Assembly: GCA_047635695.1 (NCBI GenBank) | Contig: JBLILN010000002.1 | Coordinates: forward strand, 1 to 64,000 | Source of the DNA: UBA2136 sp047635695 | GTDB taxonomy: Bacteria > Pseudomonadota > Alphaproteobacteria > UBA2136 | Direction of reading: 5' to 3' | DNA: 64,000 nucleotides | In this document: piece by piece, positions 1-8,125 of the stretch | How positions within the stretch are numbered: position 1 is the first letter of the stretch | Layout: the number at the start of each line of letters is the position of its first letter | Program-made: the position numbers and the translations under genes | The notes under the pieces: model-generated | What the model was told of the DNA's origin: nothing | Seen by the model: only the letters and a program-made list of their open reading frames with translations | Database searches by the model: none

Positions 1-44
1 TACAAGAAGGCGGTGCTTCATTATATTCCCTAACCAATGGGTAT

Positions 45-120
45 GCCTGTTTAGCTCAGCTGGTAGAGCAACTGATTTGTAATCAGTAGGTCGGCGGTTC
101 GACTCCGTCAACAGGCACCA
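45..120 (+). tRNA. tRNA-Thr (anticodon UGU)
   Basis: Full cloverleaf with a seven-base acceptor stem (GCCTGTT paired with AACAGGC), a standard D-arm, an anticodon loop TTTGTAA giving anticodon TGT, a T-arm with GGTTCGACTCC and an encoded CCA end. It reads ACA threonine codons. A strong terminator follows within 10 bases, and unusual accessory genes begin about 200 bases downstream. Confidence 0.97.
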
Positions 121-129
121 TCTATTTAC

Positions 130-173
130 ACAAGGGCTTCAGAGCAGGAACACTCTGGAGTCCTTGTTTTTTT
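130..173 (+). terminator. Rho-independent terminator after tRNA-Thr
   Basis: Near-perfect 15-bp stem (ACAAGG pairs with CCTTGT; the inner half has two wobble pairs) with an 8-base loop, followed by a run of T. It ends the tRNA-Thr transcript. Confidence 0.85.
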
Positions 174-335
174 GTGGGTACACCACATTTTAATTTCTCA
201 ATTTACAGAATATTTCCCCGAGTTATGTTTTCTTTGGTGCTACGCAGGTGCTACATGGTCTGTTATATTTAAATGTAGAAATAATTATTATTTACATGTA
301 ATACAATATCTTTATTAAAGCAAAAAGGTTCGGGC

Positions 336-3017
336 ATGAAGCGTATATTGGGGTTAATATTACTTGTTGTAGCTATGGTTGGCACAGGTGTATATTTTTA
401 TTTTGCAAAGGGTATTGAGGCAAGAGACGTGCCTTTGGAGGTTATCGCAACTGAAAATGCAATGGCCCTTCCTGGAACTATGGCTGTTGCTAGCCTTGAC
501 GTTAAGTATATACGACGCATTAGCAAAACTCTTTATGGGAGTAGTGACCCCATGCCTCTTATTACTGAGGGTGATGAAAATTTGTTAAATGCTTTACGAA
601 AGCAAGGTCATAACATTTTTGAACAAACAGACTATGCATTGTTAGCAGCAGGTGCAAACAAAGATGATATGTTTTTTGGCGGTATTTTACTTGGTAAAGA
701 TTACCCTGTAGATGCCATAATAAAAACGCTTAAAGATAAATATTTAGTGCGAACAGATAAAAGAACGGGCTCTTTTCTTATTAAGAAAGAAAGCATAGAA
801 ACTTGTAAAATGTCTGAAGAAGTTGCAGTTTATATTGAACCTCATGCTATCCTTATATCAACGCCTAAGGATATGCATCAAATACTTTCCCGTTTAAAAA
901 CAAACGCTGCTAGTGAAGTTAATCTAACTGCATGGCGTGATTTCCGTAAAAATAAAATAAGTGCCATAGGTGTTATTGCCCCTAAGGAAATAGAAAAAAG
1001 TGTTAACAATGGCATGGCAAAAATGATGCTCAAGGGTTTTGAGGACAAAAAGAATGTCGATTCAGCCTTTCTTGGAGCGCTTGTTAATTTAACCTCACCG
1101 CAAGGTCTAAAGCTTGTTGCTGAAATTAGCACAAAAGATCATGCGTTGTTAAATAAGGCAGAAAAAGGGTTTTATGAATTGAAAGAAAACTTTAAAGATA
1201 GTTTAAAGAAAGACTTTCCAACCCTTTCAGGGCTTCAGAGGTATTCATCTGTTCATGTTGAAGACAATAAACTTAAAGCGAAGTTCATTGCAGATAAAGA
1301 CTTTATTTCTGATGTGAAGAAAATCCCTGAAGAATTTATGCGAATGATGTTTTCAGGGTTTGCTGTTAAATCAGGAACCTCCGCCAACTTAGCTGAAAAT
1401 GTTGACAGAATACTAGAACCAAATAAAATTATGAAATTTAAAGAAAATGCTAATTTCACCAACTTAAGGAATTATGAAGATAAATATGCTGAAACCCCGA
1501 CACTAGTTCAAGGACCTTTTAGTATTAATATAAGCAGTATTGGTATTTCACCTGATAGCGATAAAGCTATCGAGCTAAAGCTAGAAGTTAAAAGTGGCCC
1601 TCTCGTAAATATACCTGCAATTTCTACACATTTTTCAGAAGGTGGAAGTTTTGCAGAGTTTAATATTAATAGAGTTGAAGGTGCAGATGGCCATAATCTC
1701 CTTAAAAATGAAAGATGCGGAAGAAATAGAAATTCAAAAACAGCAATGTTGCATGCTAATGCGAGTAACAAACACGTAGATGGAAAAGTTATACCTTATC
1801 AGTATGTTATCGGCGACAAAAAAATACGTCTCAATGAAGGGGCTTCTTTATATGACATTTCAGCGATTAAAGGTACTATTAAGCTGTCTCTAGCTACAAA
1901 AGTGAAAACAAAGACGTTTAAAAAGCCTTTTGATAACCAAATTTTTGAAACCGAGAATGTGAGAATGTTCTTTAAAGATGGTGGAAGTGATAAAATAACT
2001 TATCAAATAACTGGAAAGCCATACTATATATTAGATGTACGCCCTTTAAATGCGAAAGGCCAATATCTTGTTACGAGTGGTTTTACTCGTATGGGAGAGA
2101 ATGTTTCTATTGACGTAATAGGTACTGTATCGTCTGTAGAGATAGTTTATGCTGAAGAAATGGAGAGTAAGGATTACCCCTTTGTGATAAGAGATGTTTT
2201 GCCAAAATTTAATGGGAAGAATGAATTCTATAAGCCTCACAATTCAGTTTTGTTAAGTAAGAATCAGTTTATAAAACAGGTTTCTGTTCCATTTGAGAAA
2301 CCAGATAATTTATGTATAGAACAAACAAAAACTAAAGCTGGTGAATTTCTTGTTTGTGCAAACAAGTTTGATTATACAATGCAAAATCTAGGCTCTTGGT
2401 TTAAACTTTACGCACCTTCGAGCGATGCCTTATTGGCAAGTATTAAAAACACAACTGTAACTTTAAATTCTATGGTTGATGATAAGGGATATAGCCATGA
2501 TTTAAATATTAAACAAAGATTTAAATTCAAGGAACAGTTTGATAATAAAAAATTAATTGTTTCAGGATCTTTGAGAATGGGTACAGATAATAAGGAACTT
2601 GCAGATCTTAAAGTTAAACAGGTAAGTGGAGTTATTCAAGTGAGACTTCCAAAAAATTTGACACCAATCGTTTTGAATGCCCAAAAATTTGGAGAAACTA
2701 GAGCAGGCGAAAATGGGTTTAAGGTTAAATTAGTTTCCCTAGAAAATAAATCTTTAACTATTGAATTTGAAGGTGATATCAGTAATATTGCAGATGTAAG
2801 AGCTAAAGATATAAATGGAGAATATTTAGCCTTGCAGCAGTTAGATATTAAAGAGAAAAGTACTTTTGGATTAACTCTTAAACAGCGTAAAGCCCTTGAA
2901 GGCAATGCGAAAAAATGGAGTATCTATCTATATCCCTACGGAACACCTGAAACGATAGAAATATATTATTCAAGTGAATTTGAAGAGGTCGATTATCCGT
3001 TTAATTTGAAGTTTTAA
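336..3017 (+). CDS. Large membrane-anchored protein of unknown function with duplicated C-terminal modules
   Basis: 893 residues. The N-terminus is a charged start and a hydrophobic stretch (about residues 4-24) without an obvious signal-peptidase site, so an inner-membrane anchor with a periplasmic body is likely. Residues about 30-330 form one region. The C-terminal half holds two related modules: each has a G-x-I-type strand, then DVR with G-x-YL, then a short block with EI-x-Y, and ends in DYPF (DYPFVI near residue 630, DYPFNLKF at the very C-terminus). I do not recognise the family. It lies alone between the tRNA-Thr terminator and a convergent small gene and shares a terminator region with it. 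The ATG has a weak purine-rich site (AAAAAGGTT) upstream. The coding sequence is A-rich, as in the neighbouring accessory genes. Confidence 0.85.
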   Translation: MKRILGLILLVVAMVGTGVYFYFAKGIEARDVPLEVIATENAMALPGTMAVASLDVKYIRRISKTLYGSSDPMPLITEGDENLLNALRKQGHNIFEQTDYALLAAGANKDDMFFGGILLGKDYPVDAIIKTLKDKYLVRTDKRTGSFLIKKESIETCKMSEEVAVYIEPHAILISTPKDMHQILSRLKTNAASEVNLTAWRDFRKNKISAIGVIAPKEIEKSVNNGMAKMMLKGFEDKKNVDSAFLGALVNLTSPQGLKLVAEISTKDHALLNKAEKGFYELKENFKDSLKKDFPTLSGLQRYSSVHVEDNKLKAKFIADKDFISDVKKIPEEFMRMMFSGFAVKSGTSANLAENVDRILEPNKIMKFKENANFTNLRNYEDKYAETPTLVQGPFSINISSIGISPDSDKAIELKLEVKSGPLVNIPAISTHFSEGGSFAEFNINRVEGADGHNLLKNERCGRNRNSKTAMLHANASNKHVDGKVIPYQYVIGDKKIRLNEGASLYDISAIKGTIKLSLATKVKTKTFKKPFDNQIFETENVRMFFKDGGSDKITYQITGKPYYILDVRPLNAKGQYLVTSGFTRMGENVSIDVIGTVSSVEIVYAEEMESKDYPFVIRDVLPKFNGKNEFYKPHNSVLLSKNQFIKQVSVPFEKPDNLCIEQTKTKAGEFLVCANKFDYTMQNLGSWFKLYAPSSDALLASIKNTTVTLNSMVDDKGYSHDLNIKQRFKFKEQFDNKKLIVSGSLRMGTDNKELADLKVKQVSGVIQVRLPKNLTPIVLNAQKFGETRAGENGFKVKLVSLENKSLTIEFEGDISNIADVRAKDINGEYLALQQLDIKEKSTFGLTLKQRKALEGNAKKWSIYLYPYGTPETIEIYYSSEFEEVDYPFNLKF

Positions 3018-3018
3018 A

Positions 3019-3054
3019 CGAATAAAAGAAAGAGGGGTAAGCCCTCTTTCTTTT
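3019..3054. repeat. Left copy of a 36-bp direct repeat that also forms a bidirectional terminator
   Basis: The 36 bases match positions 3960-3995 at 34 of 36 sites in the same orientation. Inside is a stem (AAAAGAAAGAGGG with its complement, loop about GTAAG) flanked by A and T runs, so it can stop transcription from both the 893-residue gene and the convergent small gene. The paired copies bracket a 941-bp unit. Confidence 0.8.
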
Positions 3055-3058
3055 GTGT

Positions 3059-3499
3059 TTACATGGCGAGTTGTTTTTTTCGCCTCCTTGCTTCACCGCT
3101 ACGTTTGCCCATGTCGGACATAACCTTGCGCCTCATTTCTGCTTGAATTTCTTCATCTGTGAATGATGGAACATCAATTTCCGTTACGGAACTTTCCGTA
3201 TTTAACCGTTCGTTAACTGTTGCATCGAACGGCTCATGAACTGTTGGTGAACTGTATGCGTACGGTTCGTCTAACTGTTCAACTTCTTCCGTTTGAACTG
3301 TTTGAAGCGGTTGTTTAACCCCTTCGGAACTGTTCGCAACCGTTTGTTCATCTTCTTCCTCTTCGTCGTCATCTTTAAATATTAAATAACAACTCCCAAG
3401 AACTGCTGTTGTAACTGCAACTGGTACAAAAAATGGGCTTGCTACCAATCCACCAAGTATGGCAATCACACTTGGGTTTTTAACTGTTTCATTAAACAT
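3059..3499 (-). CDS. Small membrane protein with acidic linker and basic GKRS tail, paralogue A
   Basis: 146 residues. A hydrophobic region (about residues 10-42) is followed by a run of D and E, a long T/V/E-rich low-complexity linker, and a basic C-terminus containing MSDMGKRSGEARRRKK. The tail is clearly related to that of the divergent neighbour at 3574 (MSKLGKRSAEKRRLKK), with a shared TDE-I-E-R lead-in. Function unknown; the plan resembles a membrane-anchored protein with a cytoplasmic basic nucleic-acid- or protein-binding tail (inference). Its start codon lies one base outside the palindrome at 3501-3570, whose arm supplies its leader (GAAAG about 8 bases before ATG). Confidence 0.7.
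   Translation of the reverse strand: MFNETVKNPSVIAILGGLVASPFFVPVAVTTAVLGSCYLIFKDDDEEEEDEQTVANSSEGVKQPLQTVQTEEVEQLDEPYAYSSPTVHEPFDATVNERLNTESSVTEIDVPSFTDEEIQAEMRRKVMSDMGKRSGEARRRKKQLAM
3204..3344. repeat. Cluster of seven exact AACNGTT motifs inside paralogue A
   Basis: Exact copies of the palindromic heptamer AACNGTT begin at 3204, 3215, 3239, 3273, 3296, 3328 and 3338, with one-mismatch copies between them (for example 3250 and 3261). They fall in all three codon phases of the gene, so protein repetition alone does not explain them. Two more exact copies lie in the paralogue (3614 and 3837). This looks like an array of DNA-binding sites, but the binder is unknown. Confidence 0.5.
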
Positions 3500-3500
3500 A

Positions 3501-3570
3501 TTTTAGTCTTTCGTAATAAGTTGCCAAGTTGCCGACACTAGGCACGGCAACTTAATATGAAAGACTAAAA
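3501..3570. repeat. 70-bp interrupted palindrome between divergent paralogues
   Basis: The outer 12-bp arms (3501-3512 and 3559-3570) are perfect complements. The inner arm CGGCAACTT (3545-3553) pairs with AAGTTGCCG (3526-3534) or with a tandem copy AAGTTGCC (3518-3525). The two ATG codons sit one and three bases outside the arms, so each arm is the leader of one gene and supplies the same GAAAG ribosome-binding element. It may act as a shared operator or promoter, a cruciform, or the trace of an inverted duplication. Confidence 0.75.
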
Positions 3571-3573
3571 ATT

Positions 3574-3966
3574 ATGTACGAAAACTATAATAATGGGTAT
3601 CAAAACCTAAAAGAACCGTTAGTTAACCGCTTATTAAGCGCTTGGCAACAGCATAAAAAGCCTATAACTATTGTAGGTGTAGGCATTGGTGGCGCTTGGG
3701 TTTTAACGAAATTAGCCACTGCAATTTTTAATAAGATAAAATCCAACCGTACTGAAGCCCCTAATAATGGGGTAAGCACCGTTACTTCCACCGTTAAAGC
3801 AACGGTGGAAGCACCGTACGAGTCCACGGCTGATTTAACCGTTGAAAATCCCTTAGACACCATTACCGATGAAGTGATTGATGAGGAATTAATCCGCATG
3901 ACAATGTCAAAACTCGGTAAACGCTCCGCTGAAAAACGGAGATTAAAGAAACTTAACAGCGAATAA
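3574..3966 (+). CDS. Small membrane protein with basic GKRS tail, paralogue B
   Basis: 130 residues. A hydrophobic segment near residues 30-50 (ITIVGVGIGGAWVLTKLATA) is followed by a T/V-rich linker and the C-terminal TDE...MSKLGKRSAEKRRLKK block shared with the divergent neighbour. The stop codon lies inside the right copy of the 36-bp terminator repeat. The N-terminal halves of the paralogues differ, but the order (membrane segment, linker, basic tail) and the leader are the same. Function unknown. The tail could bind nucleic acid or a partner protein (inference). Confidence 0.7.
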   Translation: MYENYNNGYQNLKEPLVNRLLSAWQQHKKPITIVGVGIGGAWVLTKLATAIFNKIKSNRTEAPNNGVSTVTSTVKATVEAPYESTADLTVENPLDTITDEVIDEELIRMTMSKLGKRSAEKRRLKKLNSE

Positions 3967-3995
3967 AAGAAAGAGGGCTAAGCCCTCTTTTTTTT
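3960..3995. repeat. Right copy of the 36-bp direct repeat/terminator
   Basis: Overlaps the last codons of paralogue B and forms a GAGGGC/GCCCTC stem followed by eight T. It matches 3019-3054 at 34 of 36 positions, giving flanking direct repeats around the divergent gene pair. Confidence 0.8.
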
Positions 3996-5339
3996 CTTGG
4001 GATACCTCTTTGTCTTAAGAAATCCCTCATCGATATTAATCTTAATGAGCGAGACATTGTAGCCTAATGTTTTCAATTTTTTAAGTGAGTTCTTTAGGGT
4101 TATTTTAGAAAAAAATGGCAGCTCTATAGGGATGTTTTTCTTGGTAGCTATAGCATAAATAATGGAGTAATCACTAGAAGTAGGGCGATTATCTGGGTTC
4201 GCAAGCTTAATAGAATCATCTAGCTTATCATTCAACTTATGTCTATATTCGGCATCACCAACAAATGCTTCGGCAGAAACAAGTCCTTGTGAAAAAAGGT
4301 GGCTCAATGTGCTTGAACTTCTGTACATTTTTACATGAATAAATTCTTTCCCATCCTTAATTAAATCACAATGCTCAACCTTATCGTATACTCCGCCTAT
4401 TTGTATAGTTTTCTGATCCATGAATAAAATATTACCCTTAGACGCTGTTTTGTTATAATCAAACTCCTTATCGTGTTTATATATTGGTAAATTAATATCA
4501 TAATCATCTAATTTTGTTAAATAGTTGTCTATGTCATTAACAAAATTACTATCAATTTTGTACCAAATGCCATTCCTTAAAATATATTTGCTACCCTTGT
4601 AGTCTATTTCACCATATAGACATCTATAGACTGACCATTTTTTCATTGAGTTATATGCACTATCATTGACATGAACTGTATGGTTTTTCATGCTGTCTAT
4701 ATTAAGATCATCTCCATCTAGATGTGAAATATAGTGTTCAAGAGATAGAGTTGTATGGCGAGGTGTTCTAGGGTAAAGATTGAATGAATATCCAATTTGA
4801 TCTTCCCAGTCTACAATTTCTGGTTCACCTAACCAAAAGCTAGAGTAATCACCTTTATCTAAAAATTCATCAACTTGTGCATCTAATGAAGATTGTAACA
4901 CTAAATCTTTTACTTCATTGATGTTATCAACCCATTCAAACTCTTCAGGGATTTTAGCTTTGTATTTATCCAATGCTAGTGACAATATTTTTGCTATATC
5001 AGGTAAATTTGTCTCTACATTCATTGTTAAAGCATCTCTACCTGATATATACTCGCCAAACTCTGGAACATTAGACAAGCCTGTAACTGCATAAACAATT
5101 TCTCTTTCCGAGTCTAAATTTAAATTATAAACGTCTACGGCTTTTGAGCTTTGAGTTCTTGAGTTTAGTGGGTTGCTTTCATAACTTGCTCTATCAAGGC
5201 TTTTCAATTTATTAGGATGAATTGAGTTTAGTGTAACTTTTAAACCAAAGTTTCTCTCAATATATTTTAAGTTTATTAGATGAAACCCTGAGCCAAACGA
5301 TAGAATGAACGTTGCATTTGAAGCTCTTAAAATTAACAC
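3978..5339 (-). pseudogene. TIGR04141/DUF6119-like sporadically distributed protein, 5'-truncated
   Basis: 453 residues from a GTG at 5339. The stretch FILSFGSGFHLI, then FGLKVTLNSI, LNSRTQSS, GLSNVPEFGEYISGRDAL and PEIVDWE follow the order I know from the TIGR04141 (DUF6119) family, whose function is not established. In-frame coding similarity (LYIKKSSSSTPQW and following) continues upstream of the GTG to a stop at 5457-5459, yet no ATG, GTG or TTG occurs there, and the family's first N-terminal segment is missing. The lost 5' end abuts the terminator of the next gene. This suggests a remnant, though translation from the GTG (AGGAG close upstream) cannot be excluded. The 3' end runs into the right terminator repeat. 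Confidence 0.6.
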
Positions 5340-5451
5340 AGCTCCTGTAGTTGCTCCATGTCCGAAAACTTCTTTAGTTACATTTCCTCCCCTTGTAAAT
5401 AAATTAGCCCACTGAGGAGTAGAAGAACTGCTTTTTTTAATATATAAACAA

Positions 5452-5490
5452 GCCTTTTATAGATAAAATAAATCTTCCTCTATAAAAGGC
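5452..5490 (-). terminator. Terminator-like hairpin after the saccharopine-dehydrogenase-like gene
   Basis: Perfect 11-bp inverted repeat (GCCTTTTATAG and its complement) with a 17-base loop, 20 bases after the stop codon at 5510. The U-tract is poor, so it is a weak terminator or an RNA-stabilising stem. It also marks the boundary where the truncated accessory gene begins. Confidence 0.55.
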
Positions 5491-5509
5491 ATGTTGGGTT
5501 TAAAATTAA

Positions 5510-6577
5510 TTATTTTTGCAAATTGGCGCCTTTGGTGTAATAACCACCGTTTTTAGTTTTGAAAAATTCTTTAAGAGAAATATCTTCTTGTTTTATGAAG
5601 CCCTTGCTTGGTAGCACACCTTTTTTAACCATTTCAATCACAGCGCAAATACTGGCAGCAGTTGTCCATGAAATGGCACGTTGCTCTTTGCCACAAATTT
5701 CTTGTGGATAATAAGCCTCTACAAACTCTTCTCGGAACATTTGTCCTTTTTGCTGGCCTTCAATGGCTGCGTGAACGTAAACAACATCGTCATTTACAGG
5801 TGGTTTGGCATTGACGAGTATATCACCTGCTTGTTGACGATTGTCTTGCATATGTAACTCATGGAAGAAGAAGCGCATTAATGCACAGTGCCCAGGGTAA
5901 CGCATTGTTTTGTAATTAAGCTCTCTCACTTGGCCTTCAAATGTTTCACACATGGTGCCAAGGCCGCCTGATGTTGTAAAGGATTCAAGTTCATTACCGT
6001 CAATAACAATTGTTTCCAATCCTTCCAGTGCAGGTACCACGGCACGTTCGCCATTTTTAATGACTTCACATGCGTTTAAATATTCATTCACAACACCCTC
6101 AGCAGACCAGTTGAATGCGTAACCAAGCTTACCGCGTGGGTGTTGTGGTAAAGCACCGACACGTAATTCTACGCTACGTAAGGTTTCAAAACGTGTTGAA
6201 AGGTCAGCGCCAACAATGCCGATAAAGCCAGGTGCTAGTCCACACTGAGGTGCCATAACGCCTTTGGATGTTTTTGCAAGGTTGCGAATATGGTTTGTTG
6301 TCGTCACATCTTCTGTTAAATCAAAATAGTGAATACCTGCTTCGTGAGCCCATGTTGAAAGGTCAATGTTTAGGTTATAGGGAAGGCATGAAACAACGGC
6401 ATCATTTTTCTTTAACTCGGCTATAACGGCATTTTTGTCGGTAACATTCAGGTTAATCGTTTTGAAGGCGAATTTTTTTTCATCAGTGTCAACACCGGTT
6501 ACGTTAAAATTTGTATCATGTAACATGTGACCAACGAGTTGTCCTACTTTACCCATACCCATAACAATAATATTCAT
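5510..6577 (-). CDS. Saccharopine dehydrogenase-family oxidoreductase
   Basis: 355 residues. The N-terminal Rossmann fold starts MNIIVMGMGKVGQLVG (GxGxVG nucleotide motif), with an acidic residue after strand 2 (GVDTD). The central block GVMAPQCGLAPGFIGIVG and the substrate-domain segment TSGGLGTMCETFEG are typical of the saccharopine/lysine dehydrogenase group. The exact substrate (lysine, saccharopine or a polyamine intermediate) cannot be read from the sequence. It is the last gene of a thyA-folA operon, starting 12 bases after folA, and has a hairpin after its stop. Alternative members of the same fold act in carboxynorspermidine synthesis. Confidence 0.8.
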   Translation of the reverse strand: MNIIVMGMGKVGQLVGHMLHDTNFNVTGVDTDEKKFAFKTINLNVTDKNAVIAELKKNDAVVSCLPYNLNIDLSTWAHEAGIHYFDLTEDVTTTNHIRNLAKTSKGVMAPQCGLAPGFIGIVGADLSTRFETLRSVELRVGALPQHPRGKLGYAFNWSAEGVVNEYLNACEVIKNGERAVVPALEGLETIVIDGNELESFTTSGGLGTMCETFEGQVRELNYKTMRYPGHCALMRFFFHELHMQDNRQQAGDILVNAKPPVNDDVVYVHAAIEGQQKGQMFREEFVEAYYPQEICGKEQRAISWTTAASICAVIEMVKKGVLPSKGFIKQEDISLKEFFKTKNGGYYTKGANLQK

Positions 6578-6589
6578 AGCTGTTACCCT

Positions 6590-7090
6590 TTATTTGTTTT
6601 GTTGTTCTTTTTCATAGATGACGAAGTCATAGTCAGTACCATTTTCGGCTTGCGGGTTTCGACTGACTTCTTTAAATATTTTTTTATCAAAAGTAGGGAA
6701 ATATGTATTGCCTTCCGCAGAGCTATTGATCTCGGTAAGGTAAATACGGTGCGCAAATAATAAAGACTGTTTATAAATTTCACCGCCACCGATAACCATA
6801 ATTTCTTCGGCTGTATGCTCTCTCGCGAGTTTTAACGCCAGTTCTAGGCTATGAGCAACTTGCACCCCTTGTGGTTGATATGATGTATCACGTGTGACAA
6901 CAATATGTGGGCGTTTAGGTAAAGGTTTTTCGCCAAAGCTTTGAAATGTTTTACGCCCTAAAATAACAGGTTTCCCTAAAGTTTTTTCTCTGAAATAGGC
7001 CATTTCTTTAGGGAGCTTCCACGGCAAGTTATTATCGTTCCCGATAACACGGTTACTTGCCATGGCTGCGATTAAAGAAATTGTAACCAT
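6590..7090 (-). CDS. folA: Dihydrofolate reductase
   Basis: 166 residues, normal bacterial length. It reduces dihydrofolate to tetrahydrofolate with NADPH and so recycles the dihydrofolate made by ThyA. Visible motifs are SLIAAMASNRVIG, NLPWKLPKEM, GRKTFQS and IMVIGGGEIY. The acidic active-site residue is Glu (KEM) where E. coli has Asp27; Glu occurs in eukaryotic and some bacterial enzymes. The start ATG overlaps the thyA stop (TAATG), indicating translational coupling. Confidence 0.96.
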   Translation of the reverse strand: MVTISLIAAMASNRVIGNDNNLPWKLPKEMAYFREKTLGKPVILGRKTFQSFGEKPLPKRPHIVVTRDTSYQPQGVQVAHSLELALKLAREHTAEEIMVIGGGEIYKQSLLFAHRIYLTEINSSAEGNTYFPTFDKKIFKEVSRNPQAENGTDYDFVIYEKEQQNK

Positions 7091-7926
7091 TAAACAGCAA
7101 TTTTAGCACGGATAGTAGGTGCTGCTTCATAATTTAAAAATTCGATGTCGTCGTATGTGAAATCGAAGAGGTCTTTAATTTCAGTATTGAGTTTGATTTG
7201 TGGTAATGCCCCTGGAATACGGCTGAGTTGTTCGTCTACTTGTTCCATGTGGTTGCTGTAAAGGTGTGCGTCGCCCAGTGTATGAACAAAATCGCCAACT
7301 TCAAGGCCTGTTACCTGTGCAAGCATATGCGTCAATAAGGCATATGAAGCAATATTAAAAGGAACACCCAGAAATATATCGGCGCTACGTTGATAGAGCT
7401 GGCATGAAAGTTTACCGTCGGCAACGTAAAATTGAAATAGACAGTGGCAAGGTGGTAGTGCTTGCATGCCTTTAGCCGCATATGCCTTAGGCTCCGTCTC
7501 GCTACCATCGGGTAGAAGTGCAGGGTTCCATGCGCTGACAATGAGACGACGTGAATTATGATTATTTTTAATGTCATGTATAAGGGCTGCTATTTGGTCA
7601 ACTGTTTCACCGTTTGCACCTTTCCATGAACGCCACTGTTCACCATATACAGGGCCTAGCTCACCGTCTTCATTGGCCCATGAATCCCAAATTTTTACAC
7701 CGTTTTCTTTTAAGTAAGCAATATTTGTATCACCGTTTAAAAACCATAATAGTTCATGTACGATAGATTTAAGATGAAGTTTTTTCGTTGTGAGTAATGG
7801 AAACCCTTTGGAAAGGTCATAACGTGTTTGGTGGCCAAACACACTGTATGTGCCAGTACCTGTGCGGTCATCTTTAAAAGTACCGTTTTCTTTGACATGA
7901 CGAAGAAGGTTTAGATATTGCTGCAT
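7090..7926 (-). CDS. thyA: Thymidylate synthase
   Basis: 278 residues, about 14 longer than E. coli ThyA. It methylates dUMP to dTMP using methylenetetrahydrofolate. It has the DRTGTGT and GFPLLTTKK phosphate/folate motifs, the catalytic cysteine in LPPCHC, the conserved QRSADIFLGVPFNIASYA and the HxYSNH block. A short extra stretch (about SETEPKAYAAKGM) lies just before the catalytic loop, as in several alphaproteobacterial enzymes. First gene of thyA-folA-dehydrogenase. Confidence 0.97.
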   Translation of the reverse strand: MQQYLNLLRHVKENGTFKDDRTGTGTYSVFGHQTRYDLSKGFPLLTTKKLHLKSIVHELLWFLNGDTNIAYLKENGVKIWDSWANEDGELGPVYGEQWRSWKGANGETVDQIAALIHDIKNNHNSRRLIVSAWNPALLPDGSETEPKAYAAKGMQALPPCHCLFQFYVADGKLSCQLYQRSADIFLGVPFNIASYALLTHMLAQVTGLEVGDFVHTLGDAHLYSNHMEQVDEQLSRIPGALPQIKLNTEIKDLFDFTYDDIEFLNYEAAPTIRAKIAV

Positions 7927-8082
7927 GAATCACCTCTGTATTGCAAATTTTTATTTGTATTTATTGTAACAGGGTAGGGGCGTTAAGTGAATTTGAATTT
8001 TATAAAAATATAGATTAAATAACAATAAATATAAAACCCTCTCAGTTCCTAAATTTCTTGCTCTGTATGGGCATAAATCACA

Positions 8083-8108
8083 AAAAAAACACCTTATTAA
8101 GGTGCTTT
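8083..8108 (-). terminator. Terminator after the FadL-like gene
   Basis: Stem CACCTT/AAGGTG with a three-base loop; on the minus strand it is followed by eight U. It lies about 20 bases past the FadL stop. Confidence 0.75.
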
Positions 8109-8125
8109 TTGGTCAGTATGTTTTT

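Noticed and set aside
45..120. tRNA-Thr 3' end as an active attachment site
   Set aside because: No second copy of the tRNA 3' end and no integrase were seen in the window.
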